40,642 bases of DNA from SURF-24 sp964537965 (GCA_964537965.1 CAZIDB010000011.1:1-40642), one strand, 5' to 3'; positions 24,132 to 34,003 are shown, numbered from the stretch's first letter. Translations and numbers: made by a program. The notes: generated by a model not told the origin, from the letters alone.

Positions 24132-24644
24132 TTGCCGTTAAAGAAACCTAAAGATATTCCTAAACTCCCGAAGACACGCAAAAAAAATATTGAAGCGGCA
24201 AAGAAAGCTATTCCCGCACCAAAGGAAGATAAAACAGAATACCAATGCCTTGCCTTCTTCAAATTTGATTCGACTTTAAATAAAGAATTCTGCTGTTTCA
24301 GAATTCAGACCGTAGCTGAGTTTACAAGTTTTGCATATGAAGTATCGCTCGCTTCCCAGGTTGATAAAAATGTTATCGATATTATCATACTTGGGCTTCA
24401 GGCAAAAATAAATTATCTGCCTCACGTTTCCGCAGCAATTACCGATGTTAATTTTGAAAGACTAAACGGTGAATATGTTGTGAATGTTATTAAACAGGAC
24501 GGTAGTATGAATACTGCAGTTTTTGAGTTCAACTACTTTAAAAAAGAAATTAAATTAACTAAAACCTTTGTACCCGAAAAAAAGAATAACAGGTTGTTCT
24601 GTGAGTTTCTTGTTTCGGAAAAAGATTTTTCATTCAGAGAATAA
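24132..24644 (+). CDS. Hypothetical protein, 170 residues
   Basis: Not recognised. The start is a TTG directly after the hisS stop, with AGGGAAA upstream as ribosome site; no other start keeps the N-terminus. Residues 1-35 are Lys/Pro-rich (LKKPKDIPKLPKTRKKNIE). The rest alternates short strands, for example ECLAFFKFD-like and RFQTV-like stretches, and looks like a small alpha/beta domain. There is no signal peptide. Tight coupling to hisS suggests it is expressed with the synthetase, but a function in translation cannot be claimed. Confidence 0.65.
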   Translation: MPLKKPKDIPKLPKTRKKNIEAAKKAIPAPKEDKTEYQCLAFFKFDSTLNKEFCCFRIQTVAEFTSFAYEVSLASQVDKNVIDIIILGLQAKINYLPHVSAAITDVNFERLNGEYVVNVIKQDGSMNTAVFEFNYFKKEIKLTKTFVPEKKNNRLFCEFLVSEKDFSFRE

Positions 24645-24718
24645 ATTTTTATCTCTAACTTTTTCTGCCGGTTCATTTTTATTATTTTGTAGTAAACATT
24701 ATCATAAGAAATTAAAAT

Positions 24719-25594
24719 ATGTGTCCTAGAATTTTCCAAATCGGTCCTTTCACAGTATACAGCTACGGCTTGATGCTTGGTACTGCTTTTATTGTTGCAA
24801 GCTGGCTATTAACTAAAGAGTTTGAACGCAGAAAGATGGATCCAAATCTTTCTACCGAGATAACTTTGTACGCAATTATTTTTGGAATTATCGGTGCAAA
24901 ACTTTTTAGTTTATTTGAAAACTGGGAAGCTTTTCTTGCCGATCCTTTAGGTGAAATATTTTCTCCGGGAGGACTGACATTTTACGGCGGGTTTTTATTA
25001 GCAGCTACTGCTATTATATTGTTAGCAAAGAAGAAAAAAATTCCTTACACGGTTTTTGGTGATGCATTAGCCCCTTCGCTTGCAATTGCATACGGCATAG
25101 GCAGAATTGGCTGCCACCTTGCAGGAGACGGTGATTACGGTATACCAACATCATTACCCTGGGGTACAAATTATGAAAATGGAACAGTGCCACCTTCGTA
25201 TGCTTTCAGAGGAAGTGAGATAGCTCAGAATTATCCTAATGGAATTGTACCGGATAATACTCCTTTGCACCCAACTCCTATCTATGAATTTTTAACTATG
25301 CTTGGGATATTTTTCATTCTATATAGATTAAATAGAAAACAGAATTGGCACGATGGAAAAGTATTCTTTATCTATCTTATTCTTTCTGGAATAGAAAGAT
25401 TTTCAATTGAATTTATAAGGTTGAATCCAAGGATATTATTCGGTTTATCGGAAGCCCAGCTGATCGCCATTGGTTTAATTTTGGCCGGCTCATCCGGAGT
25501 GTTTTATCTATCTAAAAAGAAAGAGTTGAATAAATTTATTCCGCCGCCATTGAAGGATAAGGATAAATCTAAACAACCGGATCATAAAAGCTAA
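24719..25594 (+). CDS. lgt: Prolipoprotein diacylglyceryl transferase
   Basis: A 291-residue polytopic membrane enzyme that transfers diacylglycerol from phosphatidylglycerol to the lipobox cysteine of prolipoproteins. Seven hydrophobic segments can be seen. The Lgt signature lies in IAYGIGRIGCHLAGDGDYG (about residues 121-139), and LTFYGGFLLA matches the conserved N-terminal HxG-type region. HPTPIYEFL is the conserved periplasmic loop. The C-terminal 25 residues are a Lys-rich extension (PPPLKDKDKSK). It is followed by the rRNA methyltransferase after 16 nt. Confidence 0.95.
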   Translation: MCPRIFQIGPFTVYSYGLMLGTAFIVASWLLTKEFERRKMDPNLSTEITLYAIIFGIIGAKLFSLFENWEAFLADPLGEIFSPGGLTFYGGFLLAATAIILLAKKKKIPYTVFGDALAPSLAIAYGIGRIGCHLAGDGDYGIPTSLPWGTNYENGTVPPSYAFRGSEIAQNYPNGIVPDNTPLHPTPIYEFLTMLGIFFILYRLNRKQNWHDGKVFFIYLILSGIERFSIEFIRLNPRILFGLSEAQLIAIGLILAGSSGVFYLSKKKELNKFIPPPLKDKDKSKQPDHKS

Positions 25595-25610
25595 GCTTGA
25601 TGTCTGGTAA

Positions 25611-26396
25611 ATGAAACCAAAAGAGTTCACCGGAAGAAAATTTTACAACCAGGATAAAGCAAAGGGGAATGTTCTGCTTATTGGTCGTAAACCTGTTCTT
25701 GAAGCGATTAAATCCGGTGAGAACATTGAGAAGATTTATTTTCTTTTTGGCCAGAAAGGTGAAGCGATTTATGAAATTAAAAAGCTTGCACGCAACAACA
25801 AAATCAGCTTAACGGAATTGCCCTCCAACAAATTCAGGAATATTTCTGACGATCCGCATACGCAGGGTGTAATTGCAATTAAAAGTTCGCAGAAATATTT
25901 TTCACTTGAGAATATTGTTGAAAAAGCGAAACAGGAAGTTCATCCATTAATTTTAGTTTTAGATTCTATTCAGGATCCGCATAACCTTGGTGCAATTCTG
26001 CGAACGGCAGAATGCGCCGGAGTTCAGGGAATTATATTAACGATTCATGAAAGTGTAACAATTACAGAGACTGTAATAAAAACATCTGCCGGTGCTACCG
26101 AACATTTGATGATTTGTAAAGTATCTAATCTTCCGCAGGCACTTGATTACCTTAAAGAAAATGGATTCTGGATTGCAGGCTCATCTTTACTTGATGCAAA
26201 AGATTACAATGGACCGGATTACAAATTGCCTATTGCTTTAATTGTTGGTAACGAAGAAAAGGGAATAAGACCAATCATTCAGAAGAAATGTGATTTCCTT
26301 GTAAAAATTCCAATGACTGGAAAAATCCAATCGCTTAACGTTTCGGTCGCAACCGGCGTTTTACTTTTCGAGATAAACAGGAAAAGAAAAATATAA
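25611..26396 (+). CDS. rlmB: SpoU-family RNA 2'-O-methyltransferase (RlmB type)
   Basis: A 261-residue protein. Residues 1-90 are the SpoU substrate-binding domain (LIGRKPVLEAIKSGENIEKIYF). Residues about 105-261 are the SPOUT knot with motif 1 (LDSIQDPHNLGAILRTAE), motif 2 (LIVGNEEKGIRP) and motif 3 (SLNVSVATGVLLFEI). RlmB methylates G2251 in E. coli 23S rRNA; related enzymes methylate tRNA, so the symbol is the most likely but not certain. It is probably co-transcribed with lgt. Confidence 0.88.
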   Translation: MKPKEFTGRKFYNQDKAKGNVLLIGRKPVLEAIKSGENIEKIYFLFGQKGEAIYEIKKLARNNKISLTELPSNKFRNISDDPHTQGVIAIKSSQKYFSLENIVEKAKQEVHPLILVLDSIQDPHNLGAILRTAECAGVQGIILTIHESVTITETVIKTSAGATEHLMICKVSNLPQALDYLKENGFWIAGSSLLDAKDYNGPDYKLPIALIVGNEEKGIRPIIQKKCDFLVKIPMTGKIQSLNVSVATGVLLFEINRKRKI

Positions 26397-26638
26397 TATT
26401 ACACCCCAGATTTCTGCCGGTATAATTTTCATCTTCACTAAAGAAATTTTTATTTGATTGAACTATTAACTACAGTTGCATTGTTAACATTGCAAATTAT
26501 TGATCCATGATTTTTATTATAAATATTCAGATGTGTTGCAATACGCCAGGAACATTGTAAATAAGCCCAAATTCTTGGAATTAAAAGGACTTGTAGTTAT
26601 ATTTGAAAAAACAAATTACTAATCAATTTTGAAGGGAA

Positions 26639-27934
26639 ATGCAGAAAATTCACATCTCTGAACTCGCAAAATATGTCGGTCAGACAATTACTTTATCAGG
26701 CTGGCTTTACAACAAAAGATCAAGTGGTAAAATCCGTTTTGTAATTTTAAGAGACGGCACAGGTATTCTTCAGTGTATAGTTTTTAAAGGCAATGTAAGT
26801 GAAGAAATTTTTAATCTTGCAGACAGACTTGGGCAGGAATCATCAATTGAAATTACAGGAACTGTAAAAGAAGAAAAGCGTGCACCCGGTGGTTTTGAAA
26901 TGGATGTAACTGATTTGAAGTTAATCAGTGAAGCATATGAATACCCAATAACTCCTAAAGAACATGGAATTGAATTTTTAATGGACATCCGACACCTGTG
27001 GCTTCGTTCAAGCAGGCAGGTCGCAATTATGCGTGTGCGTCATAGAATAATAAAGGCTATCCGGGATTTTTTTGATAACCGCGGCTTCACTTTAATGGAT
27101 GCTCCGATCTTAACTCCCGCTGCTTGTGAAGGAACATCAACATTGTTTGAAACTCCTTATTTTGATTTAGGCAAAGCATATTTAACTCAATCAGGTCAGT
27201 TATATGCAGAAGCCGGTGCAATGGCACTAGGTAAAGTTTATTCTTTTGGTCCAACTTTCCGTGCAGAAAAATCCAAGACAAGGAGACATTTAAGTGAGTT
27301 CTGGATGGTTGAGCCTGAAGTTGCATTTAACGACCTTTATGATAACATGGATTTAGCAGAAGAATTTTTAGAATATATTGTTCAGACTGTTTTAAGCGAA
27401 AGGGCAGAGGAATTAAAATCTCTTGAGAGGAATACTTCATTACTTGAAAAAGTTAAACGTCCTTTCCCACGTATTCATTATGATGAGGCAGTTGAGATTT
27501 TAAAGAAGAACAGTATTGATTTTGAATATGGTAATGATCTTGGTGGCACTGATGAAACTGTAATTTCAAACCAGTACGACAGACCGGTTATGGTTCATCA
27601 TTATCCTGTTGAAGTTAAAGCATTTTACATGAAACGCGATCCGAATGAACCATCAAAAGCAATGGCGGTAGACGTTCTTGCACCGGAGGGCTATGGTGAA
27701 ATTATTGGTGGAAGCCAGAGAGAAGATAATTTAGATTTACTTTTACAGAGAATTAAGGAACATAATCTGCCGCAGGAAGCGTTTGATTGGTACCTTGATT
27801 TGAGAAAATATGGTTCTGTGCCTCATTCCGGATTTGGATTGGGAATTGAGAGAACAGTTGCATGGATTTGCGGTTTGGAACATATCAGGGAAACGATTCC
27901 TTTCCCAAGAATGATTTACAGGAATACACCGTAA
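26639..27934 (+). CDS. asnS: Asparaginyl-tRNA synthetase
   Basis: A 431-residue class IIb synthetase. Residues 1-110 form the OB-fold anticodon domain (LSGWLYNKRSSGKIRFVILRD). The catalytic domain shows motif 2 (FRAEKSKTRRHLSEFWMVEPE) and motif 3 (GFGLGIERTVAWICGL, near 403-418), with the IRETIPFPR ending. VHHYPVEVKAFYMKRDP is a feature of AsnRS rather than AspRS. The start ATG is preceded by GAAGGG at five bases. The gene stands alone, with a 242-nt gap upstream. Confidence 0.96.
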   Translation: MQKIHISELAKYVGQTITLSGWLYNKRSSGKIRFVILRDGTGILQCIVFKGNVSEEIFNLADRLGQESSIEITGTVKEEKRAPGGFEMDVTDLKLISEAYEYPITPKEHGIEFLMDIRHLWLRSSRQVAIMRVRHRIIKAIRDFFDNRGFTLMDAPILTPAACEGTSTLFETPYFDLGKAYLTQSGQLYAEAGAMALGKVYSFGPTFRAEKSKTRRHLSEFWMVEPEVAFNDLYDNMDLAEEFLEYIVQTVLSERAEELKSLERNTSLLEKVKRPFPRIHYDEAVEILKKNSIDFEYGNDLGGTDETVISNQYDRPVMVHHYPVEVKAFYMKRDPNEPSKAMAVDVLAPEGYGEIIGGSQREDNLDLLLQRIKEHNLPQEAFDWYLDLRKYGSVPHSGFGLGIERTVAWICGLEHIRETIPFPRMIYRNTP

Positions 27935-28034
27935 ATTAAAATTTATTATTGACGATATGCTATTGAGGAAAAATCTTTCCCGTCTGGTAGTTATTAGTCA
28001 ATATTAATGCTAAATAGAAAATTCCGATTAAGTT

Positions 28035-28562
28035 ATGTCATTTGAAGTAATACTTTTTATTTTATTTGCGCTTATAGCAGCGGTATCTTCTGTCGTAATG
28101 ATTACACGACCGAATCCTGTTATCTCTGCAATTTTTCTTGTGCTTAACTTCTTTGCACTTGCCGGGTTGTATTTACTTCTTAATGCACAGTTTATTTCAG
28201 TTGCACAGGTAATTGTTTACACCGGTGCCATTATGGTACTTTTCCTTTTTGTTCTTATGCTTCTTAATATGCGGACGGAAGAAGGATTGTTTACTGCAAA
28301 AAAGAAACTTAAACTCTTTGCATCCGGAATTGCCCTGTTTGTATTTATCCAGATTACTTATTTGGTTTTTTATACCAGGCCCGGTGGAAAAATGAGTAAG
28401 AACGTTGAGTTAAGCATTAAAGCAGGAACAATTGAACAAATAGGCAGAGAACTATACACAAATTATATTTTAGCTTTCGAAGCGGCGGGATTTCTTTTAC
28501 TTGCCGCCACTATTGGCGCTCTTGTTTTAGCAAAGAAAAAATTTGAAGGGTTGGATAATTAA
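28035..28562 (+). CDS. nuoJ: NADH-quinone oxidoreductase subunit J
   Basis: A 175-residue membrane protein with five hydrophobic helices. ITRPNPVISAIFLVLNFFALAGLYLLL and QVIVYTGAIMVLFLFVLMLLN are diagnostic of NuoJ. It is the first gene of the window's complex I membrane module. The subunits NuoA-I are not upstream; asnS precedes it instead. A 7-bp-repeat element separates it from nuoK. Confidence 0.95.
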   Translation: MSFEVILFILFALIAAVSSVVMITRPNPVISAIFLVLNFFALAGLYLLLNAQFISVAQVIVYTGAIMVLFLFVLMLLNMRTEEGLFTAKKKLKLFASGIALFVFIQITYLVFYTRPGGKMSKNVELSIKAGTIEQIGRELYTNYILAFEAAGFLLLAATIGALVLAKKKFEGLDN

Positions 28563-28565
28563 TCC

Positions 28566-28639
28566 GGATACTTGTTACTTGATACTGGATTCCGGATACT
28601 TTTAATCAAGCATCAAGAATCCAGTATCTAGTAGTATCC
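28566..28639. repeat. Heptamer-based inverted repeat between nuoJ and nuoK
   Basis: The left arm at 28577-28592 and the right arm at 28617-28632 pair over 15 of 16 positions. Outer arms GGATACT (28566-28572) and AGTATCC (28633-28639) are perfect. The sequence is made of 7-bp units (GGATACT type on the left, AAGCATC/CAGTATC type on the right) and belongs to the same repeat family as 4146-4368. It could form a long mRNA hairpin inside the nuo operon. Confidence 0.75.
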
Positions 28640-28665
28640 AACAGAAATTTTAGAATGAGAAAATA

Positions 28666-28974
28666 ATGTCATCTGTACCAATTGAATATTACCTTATACT
28701 TAGCGCATTTATGTTTGCGGTTGGAATTACTGGCGTACTTATAAGAAGAAATGCAATCGTAGTTTTTATGTGCATCGAGCTTATGCTGAACTCTGCAAAC
28801 CTTACTCTCGTAACCTTTTCTTCTTTCCTTGGTAATTCAATTGGACAAGTGTTTGTGTTTTTTGTTATGACTGTTGCTGCTGCCGAAGCTGCTGTTGGAC
28901 TTGCAATTATTATCTCTATTTTTAGAAACAAGATGACTGTAAATATTGACGAAATTAATATCTTCAAATGGTAA
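28666..28974 (+). CDS. nuoK: NADH-quinone oxidoreductase subunit K
   Basis: A 102-residue protein with three membrane helices. The glutamate-bearing helix MCIELMLNSANLTLV and the helix VFFVMTVAAAEAAVGLAIII contain the two conserved buried Glu residues needed for proton pumping. The length is normal. It follows nuoJ and precedes nuoL by 7 nt. Confidence 0.95.
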   Translation: MSSVPIEYYLILSAFMFAVGITGVLIRRNAIVVFMCIELMLNSANLTLVTFSSFLGNSIGQVFVFFVMTVAAAEAAVGLAIIISIFRNKMTVNIDEINIFKW

Positions 28975-28981
28975 TAACTGA

Positions 28982-30919
28982 ATGAGAGAATTAATCTATC
29001 TTACAACTTTACTGCCTTTTGCAGGATTTCTGATAAACGGATTATTCGGAAGCAAAATTAAGAACGAAAAAATAATCGGTATTATCGGAAGCGGTTCTGT
29101 TGGGCTCTCATTCGTTGTAGCACTTGGGGCTTTAATTCAAACTTTAAACCTGCCGGTTGAAGAAAGAAGTTATGTTGTAAATCTCTTTAACTGGATAAGC
29201 GTTGGAGGATTAAACGTTAACGCTGCGTACCTTGTAGATCAATTATCTTTGATTATGGCTCTTGTTGTTACAGGCGTAGGATTCATCATCCATGTTTATT
29301 CAATTGGATATATGCACGGCGATAAAGGCTATTGGAGATTCTTTGCATACCTCAACCTTTTCATTTTTGCTATGATGAATCTTATTCTTGCAGATAATTT
29401 CATTCTTCTGTTTCTTGGTTGGGAAGGTGTTGGTCTCTGCTCATATCTGTTAATCGGTTTCTGGTACAACAGGAAATTTGAAAACAGCACAACCAGTGAT
29501 GCCGCAAAAAAAGCTTTTATAGTAAACAGGATTGGCGACTTCGGATTTCTTCTGGGATTGTTTCTTATTTATATAACTTTCGAAAGTCTGAATTTCCGTG
29601 ATGTATTTTCAAAAGCAAATATGTTCTCAATTTCTCCAACCGTATTTAATTTTATTGCACTTTTCTTATTTATCGGTGCAACAGGAAAGTCAGCACAGAT
29701 TCCGTTATTCGTCTGGTTACCAGATGCAATGGCTGGTCCAACTCCCGTTTCTGCTTTAATTCATGCCGCTACAATGGTTACTGCAGGCGTTTATATGGTT
29801 GCAAGATGTTCAATTATTTTTGCTTCTGCTCCTGCAATTATGACTGTAATTGCAGTAATCGGTTTGCTAACAGCTTTCTTTGCGGCTACAATTGGCTTAG
29901 TTCAGAACGATATTAAAAAAGTTTTAGCTTATTCAACAATCAGCCAGCTTGGTTATATGTTTGTTGCTATGGGTGTTGGAGCATTCAGCGCCGGAATTTT
30001 TCATGTAATGACTCATGCATTTTTCAAAGCATTATTATTTCTTGGCGCCGGTTCTGTAATTCATGCTATGCACGAAAAGCAGGACATACAGCATTACGGC
30101 GGATTGAAAAACTATATGCCTGCTACTTATGCAACATTTACAATTGCCGCTCTTGCAATATCAGGTTTTCCGGGTTTATCGGGTTTCTTTAGTAAAGATG
30201 AAATACTTTGGTACTCTTTTTCTCAAGGTTCATTGCTGATGTGGATTATCGGAGCACTGACTGCAGCAATAACAGCATTTTATATGTTCCGGTTGGTGTC
30301 ATTAACGTTTCTTGGCAAAGAAAGATTTGGACACGATGTTCACCCGCACGAATCGCCTAAAGTTATGACTGTTCCATTGATGATACTTGCTGTGTTATCA
30401 ATCTTTGGAGGATATGTTGGCATTCCGGAAGTGTTTTCCGGAGAAAACGGAAATCTATTTCATAACTGGTTAGAACCTGTTTTCAGCAATGCGGAGCGGA
30501 AGCTTGATTACTTTAATAATCATACTCATTTCGAAGAAATCCTTTTAATGGCAATCTCAATAGCCGTTGCTGTTATCTCAATGTATTTAGCTTTTGTTAT
30601 CTATACAAGAAAAAGAAGTATTGCAGAAGTTGTATCAGCTAAATTTGGAAGCATTTACAAACTGCTCTGGAATAAATATTTTGTTGATGAAGTATATGAC
30701 GCCACTGTTGTAAATCCTATTAAGGTAACTTCAGAATCATTCCTTTGGAAAATTGCAGATACAAGAATTATTGATGGATTTGTTAACGGAACGGCATCGC
30801 TTATAAATAAAATTTCCGGTTATATCAGACTCATACAGACTGGTGTAACTCAATTCTACGCAATCATTATGATGCTTGGAATAGCATTAACTTTACTTTG
30901 GATTATTTTAACATTGTGA
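28982..30919 (+). CDS. nuoL: NADH-quinone oxidoreductase subunit L
   Basis: A 645-residue antiporter-like proton-pumping subunit of complex I. Visible family segments are GWEGVGLCSYLLIGFW, KSAQIPLFVWLPDAM followed by AGPTPVSALIHAATMVTAGVY (broken here for length) and the C-terminal lateral helix region (KYFVDEVYDATVVNP). About 15-16 membrane helices are expected. It nearly abuts nuoM (1-nt gap), typical of an operon. Confidence 0.96.
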   Translation: MRELIYLTTLLPFAGFLINGLFGSKIKNEKIIGIIGSGSVGLSFVVALGALIQTLNLPVEERSYVVNLFNWISVGGLNVNAAYLVDQLSLIMALVVTGVGFIIHVYSIGYMHGDKGYWRFFAYLNLFIFAMMNLILADNFILLFLGWEGVGLCSYLLIGFWYNRKFENSTTSDAAKKAFIVNRIGDFGFLLGLFLIYITFESLNFRDVFSKANMFSISPTVFNFIALFLFIGATGKSAQIPLFVWLPDAMAGPTPVSALIHAATMVTAGVYMVARCSIIFASAPAIMTVIAVIGLLTAFFAATIGLVQNDIKKVLAYSTISQLGYMFVAMGVGAFSAGIFHVMTHAFFKALLFLGAGSVIHAMHEKQDIQHYGGLKNYMPATYATFTIAALAISGFPGLSGFFSKDEILWYSFSQGSLLMWIIGALTAAITAFYMFRLVSLTFLGKERFGHDVHPHESPKVMTVPLMILAVLSIFGGYVGIPEVFSGENGNLFHNWLEPVFSNAERKLDYFNNHTHFEEILLMAISIAVAVISMYLAFVIYTRKRSIAEVVSAKFGSIYKLLWNKYFVDEVYDATVVNPIKVTSESFLWKIADTRIIDGFVNGTASLINKISGYIRLIQTGVTQFYAIIMMLGIALTLLWIILTL

Positions 30920-30920
30920 T

Positions 30921-32462
30921 ATGGAAAATAATTTGCTACTGACATACTTAATTCTTATTCCGCTTATCGGAAGCCTGCTCCTTCTTTTCATTAAAAAGGA
31001 AAAGGAGGAATTGATAAGATGGTTTGGAGTAATTTTAACAACGGTGGTTTTTGTTATTTCCATAATTGCCTATTTCGGTTTTGACCAAACCAAAGGCGAA
31101 TTCCAGCTTCTGCATAAAATTACCTGGATAAAAAATCTAAACATAAGTTATTTTGTTGGTGCTGACGGAATATCTTTGCTGCTTGTTTTGCTAACAACAT
31201 TTCTTACTCCGCTTACTTTAATTTCAACCTGGAAAAGTATAAAGACCAAAGTAAAAGAGTTTACCTTCTTCATGCTTTTACTTGAAGTAGGAATGATTGG
31301 TGTATTTGTTTCACTTGATTTGTTCCTCTTCTACATTTTCTGGGAGGCAATGCTTATACCGATGTATTTTATAATTGGCATTTGGGGCGGCGAAAGAAAA
31401 ATTTATGCTGCTGTTAAGTTTTTCATTTTCACAATGGCAGGCAGCTTACTAATGCTTGTTGCAATTATATGGCTTGGCGTTTATGCTTCCGGTACCACGG
31501 GATATTTCACTACTAATCTATTAGAATTATATAAGATCGGTCCGACGATAGCAAGAAACATTCAGGCTTATATGTTCTTTGCTTTCTTTATTAGTTTTGC
31601 AATCAAAGTCCCCATCTTTCCATTCCACACATGGTTGCCGGATGCACACGTTGAAGCGCCAACTGCAGGTTCAGTTATACTTGCAGGAGTTTTGCTTAAG
31701 ATGGGAACGTACGGATTAATAAGATTTTGTCTTCCGTTGTTTCCACAATCGTCTATTAAATTTGCCCCATTAATTTCTGTGCTCGCAATAATTGGAATTA
31801 TTTACGGTGCGCTTGTTTCAATGGTGCAGAAAGATATGAAGAAACTTGTAGCTTACTCTTCCGTATCTCATTTAGGATTTGTTGTGCTTGGAATTTTTGC
31901 TCTTACTATCGAATCGATGCAGGGAAGTGTTATCCAGATGGTTAATCATGGTTTATCTACCGGAATTCTCTTCCTTATGGTCGGAATGATTTACGATCAG
32001 ACTCATACAAGAGAAATTGCGCAGTATGGTGGAATCGCAAAGATCGTCCCTGTGTATTCAACTTTATTAATGATCGCTTCGCTTTCATCAATAGGTCTGC
32101 CGGGACTAAATGGTTTCATTGGTGAGTTTTTAATTTTACTTGGCTCGTTCAAATCGCCGGTGCTTAATAACTGGTGGTTTACGGTTTTTGCAAGTACAGG
32201 AGTAATCTTTGCCGCTGTTTATTTACTTTGGATGTACCAGAGAGTTGTATTTGGAGAAGTGCGCCATGCTCAGCTTAACAATCTTAAAGATCTGAACAAC
32301 AGGGAATTATTTGTCCTGGTTCCTATTTTTATTTTCGTAATCTGGATTGGTGTTTACCCGAATACTTTTCTTAAGATAACGGAGAAGACAAGTAAAGTTT
32401 TAATTCAGCAGGTTACTGCAAAACCGGTTGTTGAGAACAATATTTTAAATATTACTAAATAG
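30921..32462 (+). CDS. nuoM: NADH-quinone oxidoreductase subunit M
   Basis: A 513-residue antiporter-like subunit with about 14 membrane helices. FWEAMLIPMYFIIGIWGG holds the conserved Glu of the first half channel, and KVPIFPFHTWLPDAHVEAP the conserved Lys/His region. It is complete and in the usual order between nuoL and nuoN. Confidence 0.96.
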   Translation: MENNLLLTYLILIPLIGSLLLLFIKKEKEELIRWFGVILTTVVFVISIIAYFGFDQTKGEFQLLHKITWIKNLNISYFVGADGISLLLVLLTTFLTPLTLISTWKSIKTKVKEFTFFMLLLEVGMIGVFVSLDLFLFYIFWEAMLIPMYFIIGIWGGERKIYAAVKFFIFTMAGSLLMLVAIIWLGVYASGTTGYFTTNLLELYKIGPTIARNIQAYMFFAFFISFAIKVPIFPFHTWLPDAHVEAPTAGSVILAGVLLKMGTYGLIRFCLPLFPQSSIKFAPLISVLAIIGIIYGALVSMVQKDMKKLVAYSSVSHLGFVVLGIFALTIESMQGSVIQMVNHGLSTGILFLMVGMIYDQTHTREIAQYGGIAKIVPVYSTLLMIASLSSIGLPGLNGFIGEFLILLGSFKSPVLNNWWFTVFASTGVIFAAVYLLWMYQRVVFGEVRHAQLNNLKDLNNRELFVLVPIFIFVIWIGVYPNTFLKITEKTSKVLIQQVTAKPVVENNILNITK

Positions 32463-32497
32463 ACTGATAGAATTATAGCTATCATAAAATTGCAATT

Positions 32498-33925
32498 ATG
32501 AATTATATACAAGAACTACAATTAATCTCACCGGAAATTATTCTTGGAATAGGAATAATTTTTACGGTAGTAATAGAGATGTATTCTAAGAAAAGCGTTT
32601 CTGTTCTTCCGTGGTTCTCTGTATTGGTGTTCCTGTCTGTTGTTGTAACACAATTTGCTTTGTTGAATTATCAGGCAGTAATTTATAACGGAATGTTTGC
32701 AGCAGGTGGCAATCCGGGAATTTTCAATATCCTGTTTAACTCGGCTGCAATTTTAGTAGTATTAAGTTCTGCCAATTATATTAAAAAATACGGCAGTCAC
32801 TTCGGTGAGTATTATATTCTGCTTATGAGTTCTGTCCTAGGTATGATGCTGATGGCAGGGGCCAAAGATCTCTTCATTGTTTTTATGGGGTTAGAGTTGA
32901 TGTCGATCTGTTTCTATGTTCTTGCCGGAATTAACAGACGAAAATCTTCAGCCAATGAGGCATCTTTGAAATACTTCCTTCTTGGTTCTTTTGCAACAGG
33001 ATTTATTGTTTACGGTATCGCGCTTATTTACGGTTCAGCAGGATCAACTTCAATTGATAACATAATTGCTAACTTCAGTACTCTCTCTTCAAATATATTA
33101 TTTATAACCGGAATGTTGTTATTCTTTATCGGCTTCTCCTTTAAGGTTGCCGCATTTCCTTTTCATATGTGGGTTCCGGATGTTTACCAGGGCTCGGCAA
33201 CTACAATTACTGGTTTAATGTCTACCGGTGGTAAAACTGCTGCTTTCAGCGTCTTAATAATTTTCGTTGGAATATTTTTATCTGCGGTGAACAAAAATAT
33301 TTTTATGCCGTACTTTGCTGTCATTGCAACATTATCTATGATTTACGGAAGTATAGTTGCAATCTCTCAGAATAATTTAAAGAGAATGCTTGCTTATTCT
33401 TCAATCGCTCACGCTGGCTATATGGCAATAGGATTAGCGGCAGGAAATTACGAAAGTGTTGCAGGAATAATTTTTTACTTAGCTGCTTACATTTTTATGA
33501 ACCTCGGTGCATTCGGAGTAATAGCAATAATTGAAGGCGAGAATGACAGCAACCTTGAGTTGGAATCCTATTCCGGTTTTAGCAACAGAAGTCCTGTACT
33601 TGCTGCATTGATGTCTTTGTTTATGTTTGCATTAGCTGGCTTGCCACCGTTTGCAGGATTCTTTGGAAAGTACTATGTCTTCATTTCCGCTATCGAAGCT
33701 AAATTAACATGGCTTGCAATTGTTGGAGTTTTATCCAGCGCAATAAGCGTTTACTTTTATATTCGTGTTGTGGTTTATATGTATTTCAGAACTCCGGTTA
33801 CTGAGATTAAAATTCACAATGATAAAGCTGGACTAATCTCGGTTGTACTTGCTGCAATCTTTGTGGTTGTTTTGGGAATCTATCCCGGAACAATATTAGA
33901 TTTGATTACTTCCTTCCTGAAATAA
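32498..33925 (+). CDS. nuoN: NADH-quinone oxidoreductase subunit N
   Basis: A 475-residue antiporter-like subunit, last of the module. MGLELMSICFYVLAGI carries the conserved Glu, and KVAAFPFHMWVPDVYQGS the Lys-containing channel segment. The C-terminus (GIYPGTILDLITSFLK) is that of the family. No gene for another complex I subunit follows. Confidence 0.95.
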   Translation: MNYIQELQLISPEIILGIGIIFTVVIEMYSKKSVSVLPWFSVLVFLSVVVTQFALLNYQAVIYNGMFAAGGNPGIFNILFNSAAILVVLSSANYIKKYGSHFGEYYILLMSSVLGMMLMAGAKDLFIVFMGLELMSICFYVLAGINRRKSSANEASLKYFLLGSFATGFIVYGIALIYGSAGSTSIDNIIANFSTLSSNILFITGMLLFFIGFSFKVAAFPFHMWVPDVYQGSATTITGLMSTGGKTAAFSVLIIFVGIFLSAVNKNIFMPYFAVIATLSMIYGSIVAISQNNLKRMLAYSSIAHAGYMAIGLAAGNYESVAGIIFYLAAYIFMNLGAFGVIAIIEGENDSNLELESYSGFSNRSPVLAALMSLFMFALAGLPPFAGFFGKYYVFISAIEAKLTWLAIVGVLSSAISVYFYIRVVVYMYFRTPVTEIKIHNDKAGLISVVLAAIFVVVLGIYPGTILDLITSFLK

Positions 33926-34003
33926 AAAGAATTTATAAACTTTCCTTTTTATATTATTAATACTTTGCGATGAATTTCTTTAGTTTTTTAGCCCTATTCT
34001 TTT

